A DNA stretch of 64,000 nt. Origin: an uncultured Lachnospiraceae bacterium (GTDB taxonomy: Bacteria > Bacillota > Clostridia > Lachnospirales > Lachnospiraceae). The notes beneath the pieces were generated by a model. It was not told the origin of the DNA and made no database searches. It saw nothing but the letters and a program-made list of their open reading frames with translations. This document shows, piece by piece, positions 1 to 9,078 of the stretch (positions are counted from its first letter, which is position 1; the number at the start of each line of letters is the position of its first letter). The stretch is from positions 40,968 through 104,967 of the forward strand of contig CACZQN010000026.1 of assembly GCA_902783375.1 (NCBI GenBank), written 5' to 3'. Both the position numbers and the translations under genes were made by a program.

Positions 1-314
1 ATACCATGGTAATCTGCTCGGATGACTTTGGTCTGATCAACCCGGCATTCGATCCGAGAGCACGTGAGATCTCGATCCACGGCTATATGGTCCGTGATGA
101 GATCGGTACACACAAGGATAGAGACTTCGATTTCGATCTTGCTTCCTACAGCTCTCAGGCAATGAACCTGGCAACCATGACCTACACGGATGAGTATGCA
201 AACCTTGTTACCAAGGCTGGTGATTTCTCCGCGAACTATGATCAGTGGGTACAGGAAAAGTTGCAGCTGGTGCAGCCGGTTCTTGACGAACTGAATGCGA
301 AGTTCAGACAGTAA
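1..314 (+). CDS. C-terminal end of an unidentified protein, possibly a solute-binding protein
   Basis: The reading frame is open from the window edge, so only the last ~104 residues are present and the Met at base 6 is probably internal. The tail is acidic and aromatic and ends in an amphipathic helix (YDQWVQEKLQLVQPVLDELN). That ending is common in extracellular solute-binding lipoproteins, and a transporter gene would fit the hydrolase operon downstream, but I see no diagnostic motif. A strong hairpin follows, so this is the last gene of its transcript. The assignment is a guess. Confidence 0.4.
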   Translation, partial: TMVICSDDFGLINPAFDPRAREISIHGYMVRDEIGTHKDRDFDFDLASYSSQAMNLATMTYTDEYANLVTKAGDFSANYDQWVQEKLQLVQPVLDELNAKFRQ

Positions 315-339
315 TCTGAAAAGCAGCTAGACAAACAAT

Positions 340-367
340 GCGCCCTGTAGCCAATGCTGCAGGGCGC
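340..367 (+). terminator. Hairpin terminator after the first gene
   Basis: An 11-bp stem (GCGCCCTGTAG with CTGCAGGGCGC, one G-T pair) has a 6-nt loop and is followed by TATTATTA. The T tract is weak, but the position between two genes supports termination. Confidence 0.7.
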
Positions 368-420
368 TATTATTACATGTTTAGTTAGCAATATAACTGT
401 TTAAGGAGGGGATTACAGTA

Positions 421-1884
421 ATGGGATTTACATTCAACCTGAACTATCCTGGTGCGCCGGCATTTCCGCCGGTTGATCAGGCAAATGCCATGGCGTCAAG
501 GCCTGGTTATGAGATGCTGCCGCCGCTCCCGCCGTACCGTGAAGGATATAGCTTTGCGGGGTGGTACCGGAATCCGGATGCGAATCATCCGGTTCATGGG
601 GTTGCAGCGAGAAAATACCTGTTTGACAAGACCGAGTACAACGGAACGCTGTACGCCGGATGGAAGGAAGAGATCCAGGACTACACGGAGATCTATAAAA
701 AAGCGCGCTATCACATGATGCACTACCTGACCATGGAAGATATGCCGTATTACTATCTCTTCATGTGCATGTCGGAGATCGAATTCCAGAACAATACGAC
801 GGCAATGTACGAGATGGCAAAACATCCGGATGCACACTTCCGCCCGCTCTTTGACCAGATGGCGGAGGCACTCGAGGAAGCGGAGGCAGTCATCTGGTAC
901 GATGACAAGGATAAACTCTATGACATCTGGTGCGATGGACCGATGCCGGTTCTGCCGGATGATTTCACAAGAATCAACGGAACCGAGACAAAAGGGGTTG
1001 CCATCCAGGGCTGTCTCGAGGATGATCCGGGCTTCCGTCCGTTCCTGGTGGACCTGCGGCTGGCAGAGCCGGAGAAGGCGATCGGAACCGCGATCCTTTC
1101 CCCGTCGATCCGCGGCGGCCACGGCGAAGGCCTGAAGACGGCCAGAGAACTGAATGCGCGCGGGTACAACGCGTTTATCGTCGAACCGCGATTTGACCGC
1201 TTCATGCGCGGGACGGATGAGTTCGGCTTCCAGAACAACTATGTGCTGGAGATCCTTGATGTGCAGCGTGCCGTCCGCTATGTGAAATACAACGCAGAAA
1301 AGTTCGGCATTGATCCGGACCGCCTGATCTCCATCGGGTTCTCCAAGGGCAACTGCATCCACTATATCAGCTCGGAACTCTTTGATTTTGCTCCGTGCGA
1401 GAATCCGTTCAAACTGCAGAACGGGGAAGAGGTGCATGCCGTCGGGCATGAGACGGATGAGATCGACCGGATTCCGGCAACAGTCTCCGTCAATACACTC
1501 TGCTACGGCGATGCGGTCCTGACGCCGGGAGCACGATTCCGCCTGCCGGGCCGGGATGCGGATGCGCATACCCCGCAGGGAGAGCCGACCTGGAGCGTGA
1601 CAGAGAGCCGTATCTATACGAAGGAAAATATGGAGAAGGGTTTCCTGATGCCGGCGCGGTTTATCGCGATCGGGACAGCGGATTTCATCGTGAGTTTCCT
1701 GCTGGCGAAGGGCCTTGATGCAAATATGAAGAATCCGGACAAACTCTATGAGGTACCATGGGAACTGCATATGTATGACAAGGTCCCGCATGGTATCGGC
1801 AGCGGAACCCAGTACGAGAACTTTGGCAAGGTCTGGGATTCTGCGGATGTCTTCTACCGGATGAATCTCGGCAGAAAGCTTTGA
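421..1884 (+). CDS. Alpha/beta hydrolase with N-terminal InlB-type repeat
   Basis: The 487-residue protein has three parts. Residues ~38-81 read like one Listeria-Bacteroides (InlB B, Flg_new) repeat, with EGYSFAGWYR and GTLYAGW. Residues ~85-210 are a helical linker. The rest is an alpha/beta-hydrolase: RGYNAFIVEPRF, the nucleophile elbow GFSKG with Ser308, and a probable catalytic His457 in VPHGIGSG. There is no signal peptide, so it is probably a cytoplasmic esterase or deacylase, although InlB repeats usually occur on surface proteins. The ATG follows AAGGAGGGG. The next gene is its paralog, and sulfatase and metallo-hydrolase genes follow, suggesting shared breakdown of a decorated substrate. 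The substrate is unknown. Confidence 0.75.
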   Translation: MGFTFNLNYPGAPAFPPVDQANAMASRPGYEMLPPLPPYREGYSFAGWYRNPDANHPVHGVAARKYLFDKTEYNGTLYAGWKEEIQDYTEIYKKARYHMMHYLTMEDMPYYYLFMCMSEIEFQNNTTAMYEMAKHPDAHFRPLFDQMAEALEEAEAVIWYDDKDKLYDIWCDGPMPVLPDDFTRINGTETKGVAIQGCLEDDPGFRPFLVDLRLAEPEKAIGTAILSPSIRGGHGEGLKTARELNARGYNAFIVEPRFDRFMRGTDEFGFQNNYVLEILDVQRAVRYVKYNAEKFGIDPDRLISIGFSKGNCIHYISSELFDFAPCENPFKLQNGEEVHAVGHETDEIDRIPATVSVNTLCYGDAVLTPGARFRLPGRDADAHTPQGEPTWSVTESRIYTKENMEKGFLMPARFIAIGTADFIVSFLLAKGLDANMKNPDKLYEVPWELHMYDKVPHGIGSGTQYENFGKVWDSADVFYRMNLGRKL

Positions 1885-1900
1885 GAAGGGGGTGGCTTCC

Positions 1901-3319
1901 ATGATTACATACAATCTGTGTTATGATGGCGCTCCGGCGTATCCGGTGGCACCGACCGGCATGATGGCGGCCCGGATGCAGGGACTTCCGCCATTTGCAC
2001 CGATCCGTGAAGGATACAGCTTTGAAGGCTGGTACAAGGATGCGGAGCTGACGGAGCGGTTCAAGATTTTTGCACCGGAGAATAAGAATTATGACGGAGA
2101 GCTCTTCGCAAAGTGGGGCCCTGCCGTCACAGACTATACGGCGACCTACAAGATGGCCCGTGAGATCATGCTGCACTACACCGCCTATGATCTGGATTCC
2201 TATCAGTACCTCTTTGCTTCGATGGCGGAGCTGGAGTTTACGAAATCCTTGAAATTCGGTCTGGAACAGGCTGCAAATCCGGATGAACACTGGCGGACAC
2301 TCTTCGAGCAGAACCGTGCAGCCCTGGCAGAAGTGATTGCCATCGGCGATTCGACGGATAAGATCTACGACATCTGGTGTGATGGACCGATGCCGGTGAT
2401 GCCGGATGACTTTACACTCCTCGAAGAATCCCTGGAGGGCGTCTATCCGCCGATGCAGGCCTGCCTGCAGGATGATCCGGGCTTCCGTCCGTTCCTGCTT
2501 GACATGCGGCTTCCGGATCCGGCATCCGCAAAGGGCACGGCGATTCTCTCCCCGTCCATCCGCGGCGGCATGAGCGAGGGCATGAAGACAGCCTGCGAAC
2601 TGAACCGCAGAGGGTACAACGCATTTGTCGTGGAACCACGGTTCAACCGCTTCAGTAGAGATGGCAGGGAGTTTAACTTCACCTCGAAATACTGCCTGGA
2701 GATCCTGGATGTCCAGCGGGCAATCCGCTTTGTGAAATACAACGCAGAGAAGTTCGAGATTGATCCGAAGAAACTGATTTCGGTCGGCTTCTCAAAAGGA
2801 AACTGCATCCACCGCGTCAGTTCCTTCCTGTTTGATCTGACACCGGACCAGGTGCCGTTCTACTTCGATGGAGAGGCAGGCCCGGGCACGAACGGCGAAG
2901 CGGCCTATGCGGTGGGTCATGAAAATGACGCGATCGATATGATCCCGGCTGATGTTTCCGTGAATACCGTGGTCTATGGCGGAAGAGTGCTTGCACCGAC
3001 GGCAGCCCACGATGCGGTAACGGCATCCCGCATTTACACAAAGGAGAACCTGGAGAAGGGCTTCCTGTATCCGGGTGTGATCTACGGCGTCGGCAATTAC
3101 GACGAGGTCACCTTTGCGATGCTGGCATCCTTTGACGAGAACAATAAGAATCCGGACAAGCTCTATGACATCCCGTGGGAGGCACATGTCTTTGACAAGG
3201 TCCCGCACGGCATCGGCTCCGGGACACAGTTCGAGAACTTCGGCAAGTTCTGGGATGCGGCAGATGTATTTTATCAGACAAATCTTGGCAGAGCTGTCGA
3301 GGGAATGAAGGAGAAATGA
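1901..3319 (+). CDS. Second alpha/beta hydrolase with InlB-type repeat (paralog)
   Basis: It is the tandem paralog of the preceding gene with the same domain order: an InlB-like repeat (EGYSFEGWYK ... GELFAKWG), a helical linker, and a hydrolase domain with GFSKG and a C-terminal VPHGIGSGTQ histidine. I chose the ATG at 1901, not the in-frame GTG at 1892. The purine-rich AGAAGGGGG lies about 8 bases upstream, and MITYNLCYDGAPAYP then aligns with the start of the paralog. The two copies have diverged clearly, so this is an old duplication. Two esterases in one operon may act on different ester positions. No signal peptide is present. Confidence 0.75.
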   Translation: MITYNLCYDGAPAYPVAPTGMMAARMQGLPPFAPIREGYSFEGWYKDAELTERFKIFAPENKNYDGELFAKWGPAVTDYTATYKMAREIMLHYTAYDLDSYQYLFASMAELEFTKSLKFGLEQAANPDEHWRTLFEQNRAALAEVIAIGDSTDKIYDIWCDGPMPVMPDDFTLLEESLEGVYPPMQACLQDDPGFRPFLLDMRLPDPASAKGTAILSPSIRGGMSEGMKTACELNRRGYNAFVVEPRFNRFSRDGREFNFTSKYCLEILDVQRAIRFVKYNAEKFEIDPKKLISVGFSKGNCIHRVSSFLFDLTPDQVPFYFDGEAGPGTNGEAAYAVGHENDAIDMIPADVSVNTVVYGGRVLAPTAAHDAVTASRIYTKENLEKGFLYPGVIYGVGNYDEVTFAMLASFDENNKNPDKLYDIPWEAHVFDKVPHGIGSGTQFENFGKFWDAADVFYQTNLGRAVEGMKEK

Positions 3320-3328
3320 GGTGGATTG

Positions 3329-4843
3329 ATGAGAGCAATTATGGTCATGTACGATACGCTCTGCAAGCGTACCCTGCCGAACTACGGCGATGCCCAGGCA
3401 AAGATGCCGGCCTTTGAGAGACTGGCGGATCTGACGGTTACTTTTGACAACTGCTATGTCGGAAGTCTTCCCTGCATGCCGGCGCGGCGTGAGATCCACA
3501 CCGGAAGAATGAACTTCCTGCACAGAGGCTGGGGACCGATCGAGCCATTTGACGATTCCATGCCGGAGATCCTGAAGCGCGCAGGCATCTACACCCATCT
3601 GGTGTCCGACCACGATCATTACTGGGAGGACGGCGGTGCGACCTATCACACCCGCTACAACACCTGGGAGAATGAGCGCGGGCAGGAGATCGATACCTGG
3701 AAGGGCGACCTGCATGAGATCAGCGACACCCACAGCTTCGGCGCAGCGAATCCGGAGGTCGCGAAATTCCTCCAGGCATTCCGTAAGCAGAATGCGATCA
3801 ACCGCATCTACATCGAGAAGCAGGGCCGTTTCCCGCAGGAAAATGTCTTTGATAAGGGCATCGAGTTCATTGAGACGAATCATGAATTCGACAACTGGTT
3901 CCTCCAGATCGAAACCTTCGATCCGCATGAGCCATTTACCGCACCGGAAGAAGACCAGAAGCTGAACGGCACCGACGAGTCCTTCCAGTACGACTGGCCG
4001 CCTGCAGGCAAGGTCCGCGAGGATGACGCATTTATCGGGGAAGTCAAGAAGAAATACTATTCGCTGCTGACGACTTGCGATCGTTCCCTCGGCAGAGTCC
4101 TCGATATCATGGACAAATACGATATGTGGAAGGATACGATGCTGATCGTCAACACTGACCACGGCTTCCTGCTCTCCGAGCACGACTGGTGGGGCAAGAA
4201 CGTGATGCCGATGTACAATGAGATTGCGAATATCCCGCTGTTCATCTGGGATCCGCGTACGGGCGTCAAGGGTGAGAGAAGAGAAGCCCTGGTGCAGACC
4301 ATCGACATGGCACCGACGATCCTGAACTTCTTTGGCATTGAGCCGACCAAGGATATGCTCGGACACGATCTTGCAGCGACCATCGAGAAGGACGAGAAGG
4401 TCCGTGACTACGCCGTCTACGGGATCTTCGGCGGCCAGACCGATATCACCGATGGGAAATACGTCTACATGCGTTCGCCGGTCACTGATCATGATGCGGA
4501 CGGAAATCCGGTCTGCTACGAGTACACACTGATGCCGACGGATATGATGAACCGGAAACCGGTGGAACAGCTGCAGAAGGCAACGCTTGCAGAGCCGTTC
4601 TCGTTCACAAAAGGGATGCCGGTCCTGAAGCTTCCGGCAGGCCGCGGCCACGGTACACCGCAGTACGGCGACGATGCACTCTATGATCTCTCCGTCGATC
4701 CGGGCCAGCGAAATCCGATCACGGATGAAGCAGTTCTGGCACCGGTCAGAGAGAGAATGCTCGATGCAATGGCAAAGGTCTTCTGTGAGAATGACGCACC
4801 GGCAGAGCAGTATATCCGGCTCGGACTCAAGAAGCCGGAATGA
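3329..4843 (+). CDS. Cys-type sulfatase (arylsulfatase family)
   Basis: The 504-residue protein carries the sulfatase signature C-x-P-x-R-x4-T-G as CMPARREIHTG (residues 49-59). Cys49 would be converted to formylglycine. Further metal-site features are the early Asp, and DHGFLLSEHDWWGKN in the middle. There is no signal peptide, so the sulfo-substrate is probably taken up before hydrolysis. A cytoplasmic anaerobic maturase would be needed; none is visible in the window, since the radical SAM gene at 48904 lacks that context. ATG 3329 is preferred over TTG 3326 because GAGGTGG sits upstream. Exact substrate unknown. Confidence 0.85.
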   Translation: MRAIMVMYDTLCKRTLPNYGDAQAKMPAFERLADLTVTFDNCYVGSLPCMPARREIHTGRMNFLHRGWGPIEPFDDSMPEILKRAGIYTHLVSDHDHYWEDGGATYHTRYNTWENERGQEIDTWKGDLHEISDTHSFGAANPEVAKFLQAFRKQNAINRIYIEKQGRFPQENVFDKGIEFIETNHEFDNWFLQIETFDPHEPFTAPEEDQKLNGTDESFQYDWPPAGKVREDDAFIGEVKKKYYSLLTTCDRSLGRVLDIMDKYDMWKDTMLIVNTDHGFLLSEHDWWGKNVMPMYNEIANIPLFIWDPRTGVKGERREALVQTIDMAPTILNFFGIEPTKDMLGHDLAATIEKDEKVRDYAVYGIFGGQTDITDGKYVYMRSPVTDHDADGNPVCYEYTLMPTDMMNRKPVEQLQKATLAEPFSFTKGMPVLKLPAGRGHGTPQYGDDALYDLSVDPGQRNPITDEAVLAPVRERMLDAMAKVFCENDAPAEQYIRLGLKKPE

Positions 4844-4864
4844 TAAATGAAAAGGGGGAAAACG

Positions 4865-5779
4865 ATGGCAACTGTATTTGACAGATTCATGCCTGCCTCA
4901 AAGGAATTCTTTGATAAGATGCGGGCAAATGGGGTGATGCACTTTGATGTGGATCCGACTGTGGAAGTGTGGAAGATGCGCGACAATGTCTGGTCCATGC
5001 TGGCACCGAGCCCGGGAATGGGCGGAGATGCGTGGATGCACCTGATCGTCGGTCCGGAGAAGGCCATGCTGATCGATACCGGTTTCGGGATCGGCAATCT
5101 CAGAGGTCTGGTCGAGGAACTGACCGACAAGCCGATCGTGCTGGTGAATACCCATTTTCACGGGGATCATGCCTTTGGCAATTATCAGTTTGAGGCAGCT
5201 TACATTCACAAATATGATGCGCCGTATCTCGAAGATCAGATGGATCCTGCAGCCCGTGCCAGGATGGTGCCTGCTGCAAAGCCGGATTCCTTCTACAAGG
5301 ATGAGGATCTGGTGCCGGTGAAACCATATGAGATCATTCCGATCGAGGAAGGATATACCTTTGATCTCGGCGGTGGCTATGAGATGGAAGTCGTGCATCT
5401 GCCGGGCCATGCACCGGGCGGAATCGGCATCATCGATAAGCAGAACCGGATTCTGTTCTCGGGTGATGCGATCGTCTCCACGCCGACCATGATCTCCGGA
5501 TCTGCAGCGGGACAGCATAACAGCGAATTCATGACCGTGACTGCATTCCGTGACCAGCTCGAAAAACTGGTGCCGAAGATGGACGAATTCGATGTCCTCT
5601 ATCCGGGACATGCGATTCTCGAGTATCCAAAGGCGGCTGTGACCGATATGCTGGAGCTCTGTAACCAGATCATCGCAGATCCGGACAGCCAGGACGAGGT
5701 CTCCGAATCCATGCGCGGGATGGCAAAGCTGAAGGTAGTTGGCCTTGCATCGATCGCGTACAGCGATGAGAGAATCTGA
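4865..5779 (+). CDS. MBL-fold metallo-hydrolase
   Basis: The 304-residue protein has the metallo-beta-lactamase metal motif HFHGDH at residues 97-102, a DTG strand before it, a later GHAPGG histidine, and SGDAIV and YPGHA toward the end, which complete a two-metal site. It belongs to the broad glyoxalase-II/lactonase-like group; the reaction cannot be read from the motifs. The start at 4865 has AAAGGGGG just upstream; the earlier in-frame ATG at 4847 would place that site inside the gene. It lies 21 bases after the sulfatase and is probably cotranscribed. Confidence 0.85.
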   Translation: MATVFDRFMPASKEFFDKMRANGVMHFDVDPTVEVWKMRDNVWSMLAPSPGMGGDAWMHLIVGPEKAMLIDTGFGIGNLRGLVEELTDKPIVLVNTHFHGDHAFGNYQFEAAYIHKYDAPYLEDQMDPAARARMVPAAKPDSFYKDEDLVPVKPYEIIPIEEGYTFDLGGGYEMEVVHLPGHAPGGIGIIDKQNRILFSGDAIVSTPTMISGSAAGQHNSEFMTVTAFRDQLEKLVPKMDEFDVLYPGHAILEYPKAAVTDMLELCNQIIADPDSQDEVSESMRGMAKLKVVGLASIAYSDERI

Positions 5780-5838
5780 AGGCAGTCTGATCGTCTTGCC
5801 GGCATATTTTGAAGAAACGGGGAAGGAGTTGATATACC

Positions 5839-6681
5839 ATGAAAATCCAGGAAATCATTGATAAGATTTATGCGTTCCATCCATCGCTTGGGGAGAGGGA
5901 GAAGGAAACCATCGACGGTCTGAAGATCGGGGATACCTCGCAGGAGTGCACCGGTATCGCAACCGGTATCTATGCTTCCGTCGAGGTTATCGAAGAGGCA
6001 CATGCGGCAGGTGCCAATCTGCTCGTCGTCCACGAGCCGGTCTTCTATGATCATTTTGATAAAGAAGAAGCGAAGAGCCACAACTCCATCGCGAAGATGA
6101 AGGCAGAACTCTGCGAGAAATACGGCATGGTGATCATCCGTGATCATGATCACATCCATGCGCACAGACCAGACGGTATCTACTATGGTGTGATGACCGA
6201 GCTCGGCCTGCAGGCATACTGCAAGACCGATCTGATGGCACCGAGAGATCCGGAGAAATTCGCATTTCTGTTCGAATTCCCGGACGAGGGCATCCCGGTG
6301 AAGGAGCTTGCGGCGCAATGGGCAAAGAGACTCGGCCTCCGGAATCTCCGTCTCTGCGGCAATCCGGACACCATGGTGAAGAAGATGGCCTGGGGCGGCC
6401 ACTGCCTGTATAATTCCCAGGGAGAGATCAAGAAGGTCGATGAGGCCGATATCGATCTCTATGTTCCGGGCGAATGCATCGACTGGGAGATCGCAGAGTA
6501 TTTCAAGGATGCAAGAGGACTTGGCCTGAACAAGTGCATGCTGCTGACAGGTCATTTCAACAAAGAAGAGCTTGGCATGAAGCACGCTGTCACCTGGATC
6601 GCAAGACTTGTGGACTACAAGCTGCCGGTGACCTGGTGCCCGAGCCACGATATGTACTGGTACCTGAAGGAACTGGATTGA
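5839..6681 (+). CDS. NIF3-like dinuclear metal-center protein
   Basis: The 280-residue product is a NIF3/DUF34 family member: TSQECTGIATGIYAS near the N-terminus, LLVVHEPVFYDHFD with the metal-binding His, IIRDHDHIHAH, and a C-terminal LTGHFNKEELGMKHA segment. The family forms rings with two metal ions per subunit; its role is unsettled (GTP cyclohydrolase I type 2 annotations are not well supported). It closes the sulfatase operon. A clear paralog is encoded at 33473-34300, and the two are far more like each other than like the usual housekeeping form. Confidence 0.8.
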   Translation: MKIQEIIDKIYAFHPSLGEREKETIDGLKIGDTSQECTGIATGIYASVEVIEEAHAAGANLLVVHEPVFYDHFDKEEAKSHNSIAKMKAELCEKYGMVIIRDHDHIHAHRPDGIYYGVMTELGLQAYCKTDLMAPRDPEKFAFLFEFPDEGIPVKELAAQWAKRLGLRNLRLCGNPDTMVKKMAWGGHCLYNSQGEIKKVDEADIDLYVPGECIDWEIAEYFKDARGLGLNKCMLLTGHFNKEELGMKHAVTWIARLVDYKLPVTWCPSHDMYWYLKELD

Positions 6682-6715
6682 TACGCTGTGAGGCACTGCT
6701 CAGCTGTGTAATTGA

Positions 6716-6765
6716 AAAAGAGGGCCCTTTCTGAATGATGTTTCTTCAGAAAGGACCCTCTTTTA
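6716..6765. terminator. Bidirectional terminator between convergent genes
   Basis: A long stem (AAAAGAGGG-CCTTTCTGA with TCAGAAAGG-CCCTCTTTT, one mismatch) is flanked by A and T runs on opposite sides. It can serve the NIF3 operon on + and the RCC1 gene on -. Confidence 0.85.
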
Positions 6766-6784
6766 TTCCTTCCGTAAAAAGGTC

Positions 6785-8599
6785 TTACGGTGCGGTGAAG
6801 CTGATGACTTCACTCCACGGAGAGTAATAGTAGTTTGTTTCGGAGGCACTGACGGTCCTGATCGATGCGGAACGGACTCTGAAATAATAGGTCTTCCCGC
6901 TCTCCAGCGTATTGAGTTTGATGCTGTTCCCCGACGTGGAGCTGGTTTTCTTTGTCTTAAAGGACGCGTCAGTGGAGTACTGGAAATAGTACTTGGATGT
7001 TCCGGTTACGCTGGACCACATGACGGTTGCAGATGAAACCTTCTTGCTGATCACAGGAACTGTCAGACGGGCATAGGTCAGCTTGTTGGAGAACTTCCCG
7101 ATCACATACGTCCCGTCAGCTTTTTTCTTCAGGGCACGCACGGTATACTGATACAGGGAAGAAGAACTCTTCAGTGTCTTGTCGGTATATGCGGTTTTGG
7201 TAGCAAATACGCTGGCGATCTTTTTCCACTTAGTATTGGTGCCGTCCAACGGCTTGCGGAAAATCTGGTAATGGGTAGCGCCGGCGACCTTGTCCCAGTA
7301 CACGCGGATTCCGGCTGCAGTGTTGGCGATCTTTTTCAGCTTCGGAGCTGCCAGTTTTTCATCATCGGCAGACTTTGCGGTGGTTGCGCCGCCGGTCGCT
7401 ACACCACTCAGCGCTTTCCGTGGTTTGGTCTGGAAGTTGGCATAGTCGGAGTAGACATCTCCGATCATGGTTCCGAGTGGTGCTGTGCCCCAGATATACA
7501 GATCTCCGTCTTTTGTGAGTGCACTCGAATCTGTAATCTGAACCATGCCGGAAAGGATTCTCTGCGGGGTCAGATGGTAGACCCACTCACCGACCTTGCC
7601 ATCACCGCTCGAATATTTTCCATTCCCAAGCTCACCGGAATTCCCCTGGCCCCATGTGTATACGGAACCATCCTCTGTCAGGGCGGTGCCATGCGATGCG
7701 CCGAGAGCGACCTGTGTCACCTGATCGAGGATCTTCACCGGTTCGGTGATATACTGCTCACCGTCCTCAGTCCCATTCGTTCCTTTGCCGCACATGGCAT
7801 TACTGTTTTCACCCCAGGTCCAGAGCGTGCCATCTTTCTTGACTGCCGCGATGGTTCCGCCATTTGTGCTGACGTACTTGACATCATCCATGACTTTGAC
7901 CGGTTTTTCAAACTGGGCCGGCAGAATCTCATTTTCCAACATGGCAAACTCAAACTGATGCGCATTATTTCTCCCCCAGAGATAGAGGGAACCATCTTCT
8001 GTAACAGCTGCCAGATTATCACCACTGACGCTGACACACATCACATGATCCAGAACCTGTGTCGGATAGCTGCGATTGCTTGTGCTCCCGTCCCCCAGAC
8101 GTCCGCCGGAGGCATTTCCCCAGGTATAGAGGCCGCCGTCTCCTGTGATGGCAGCAGTAACCTGACCTGCGGTGCAGGCTTCTTTAACGTCTTTCAGGAG
8201 AACGACATTCGGATCAGAACCGCTTGGCAGATCAGCCGGATCCACTCCGCGCTGTCCGGAATAATTCGCACCGTCCATGATCAGCCTGCCGTCAGACAAT
8301 ACGACTGCGAGCGTATCATCTCCGACGGAAACCTGTGAGACAGGACCCCAGTCTGCAAGAACTTTTTCCGGCTCGTAGCCGAATGTAAAGGAATAAGCCC
8401 GTGGCTCCCAGTCACCGGACATACGGTAAGTTGCCCACATCATCAGGGAACCATCTTTCATGACAGCGATGCCGGGACCGATCGTGTTCGTGACTCCGGT
8501 GGACGCTTCGCCTGCACGGACCGCGATGGGACCAGAGACGGATATCATCCCGACGGTCATTGCCATGATCAGCAGAACAGCCAGCAATTTCTTTCTCAT
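6785..8599 (-). CDS. Secreted RCC1-repeat protein with fibronectin-like C-terminus
   Basis: The ATG at 8599 gives a 604-residue protein starting MRKKLLAVLLIMAMTVGMIS, a typical Sec signal peptide, with an AGGAGGGG site upstream; an open frame extends further back but lacks these features. The mature part holds about six to seven RCC1-type repeats (GGLYTWGNASGGRLGDG, GSLYLWGRNN, GTLWTWGENS, GSVYTWGQGNSGELGNG), predicting a beta-propeller. The last ~190 residues look like two fibronectin-III-like units (IRVYWDKVAGATHYQIFRK; YYFQYSTDASF). It is probably an exported binding protein. No enzyme motif is visible. Confidence 0.8.
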   Translation of the reverse strand: MRKKLLAVLLIMAMTVGMISVSGPIAVRAGEASTGVTNTIGPGIAVMKDGSLMMWATYRMSGDWEPRAYSFTFGYEPEKVLADWGPVSQVSVGDDTLAVVLSDGRLIMDGANYSGQRGVDPADLPSGSDPNVVLLKDVKEACTAGQVTAAITGDGGLYTWGNASGGRLGDGSTSNRSYPTQVLDHVMCVSVSGDNLAAVTEDGSLYLWGRNNAHQFEFAMLENEILPAQFEKPVKVMDDVKYVSTNGGTIAAVKKDGTLWTWGENSNAMCGKGTNGTEDGEQYITEPVKILDQVTQVALGASHGTALTEDGSVYTWGQGNSGELGNGKYSSGDGKVGEWVYHLTPQRILSGMVQITDSSALTKDGDLYIWGTAPLGTMIGDVYSDYANFQTKPRKALSGVATGGATTAKSADDEKLAAPKLKKIANTAAGIRVYWDKVAGATHYQIFRKPLDGTNTKWKKIASVFATKTAYTDKTLKSSSSLYQYTVRALKKKADGTYVIGKFSNKLTYARLTVPVISKKVSSATVMWSSVTGTSKYYFQYSTDASFKTKKTSSTSGNSIKLNTLESGKTYYFRVRSASIRTVSASETNYYYSPWSEVISFTAP

Positions 8600-8657
8600 T
8601 TTCCCCTCCTTTGATTCTTGTTCGGGTTGTATTTTTTGTGGTAGATCCTTACAGATT

Positions 8658-8686
8658 AGTGTACTACGAAACTGCGGATCAGGCAA
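8658..8686 (-). promoter_or_regulatory. Possible promoter of the RCC1-repeat gene
   Basis: Reading the minus strand, TTGCCT and TACACT are separated by 17 bases, about 60 bases upstream of the start codon. The -10 match is weak. Confidence 0.35.
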
Positions 8687-8834
8687 CCACAAAATGGGGA
8701 TAAAGATGCAACGGCAGATGCCTGCATGGCCGGAGACCGGACCCGGACACCGGGAAATCATCTCTAAGTGCCATTGCAAATAGATTAGGAATCAACATAA
8801 TGAGCTTTGAGATGGAGAAACATAACAACTATTT

Positions 8835-8893
8835 GATGGCAGCATAAAAACTGCCATCAGACGGATCTGATGGCAGAAAGGTTTTGTTTTTTT
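8835..8893. terminator. Terminator hairpin with a competing upstream arm, in a 670-base gene-free stretch
   Basis: An 11-bp perfect stem (8851-8861 with 8866-8876) with a 4-base loop is followed by GTTTTGTTTTTTT on + and by TTTTTA on -, so it can work both ways. GATGGCAG at 8835-8842 repeats the 3' arm and could instead pair with 8851-8858. Between 8600 and 9269 I see no credible intact gene; the stretch holds this element, a second hairpin at 9040-9073 and a GH31 remnant. Confidence 0.6.
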
Positions 8894-9039
8894 GATTGTC
8901 CACTTGACGGGGAGCGGTTCAGAATGCTTCCAGCAGGCCACCGGACTTTTTTGTTTTGACATGGCTGAACATCTCCGTTCCGAAAAAGAATCCGTGAATA
9001 TGAGCGGCTGAGCACGAATGTATGATGCCAGATGGGTAG

Positions 9040-9078
9040 CGCCCCGGGATCTCTGTACGAGATTGCCGGGGCGTATTT
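9040..9078 (+). terminator. GC-rich hairpin, possible terminator
   Basis: CGCCCCGG pairs with CCGGGGCG, continued by ATCTC/GAGAT around a short loop, and is followed by TATTTTC. No intact gene ends just upstream, so it may be left over from a lost gene. Confidence 0.45.

Noticed and set aside
2792..4651. A 619-codon open frame on the minus strand across the sulfatase region
   Set aside because: It is antisense to two genes with clear motifs, has no ribosome site, and its translation shows low-complexity Arg/His/Leu-rich sequence.
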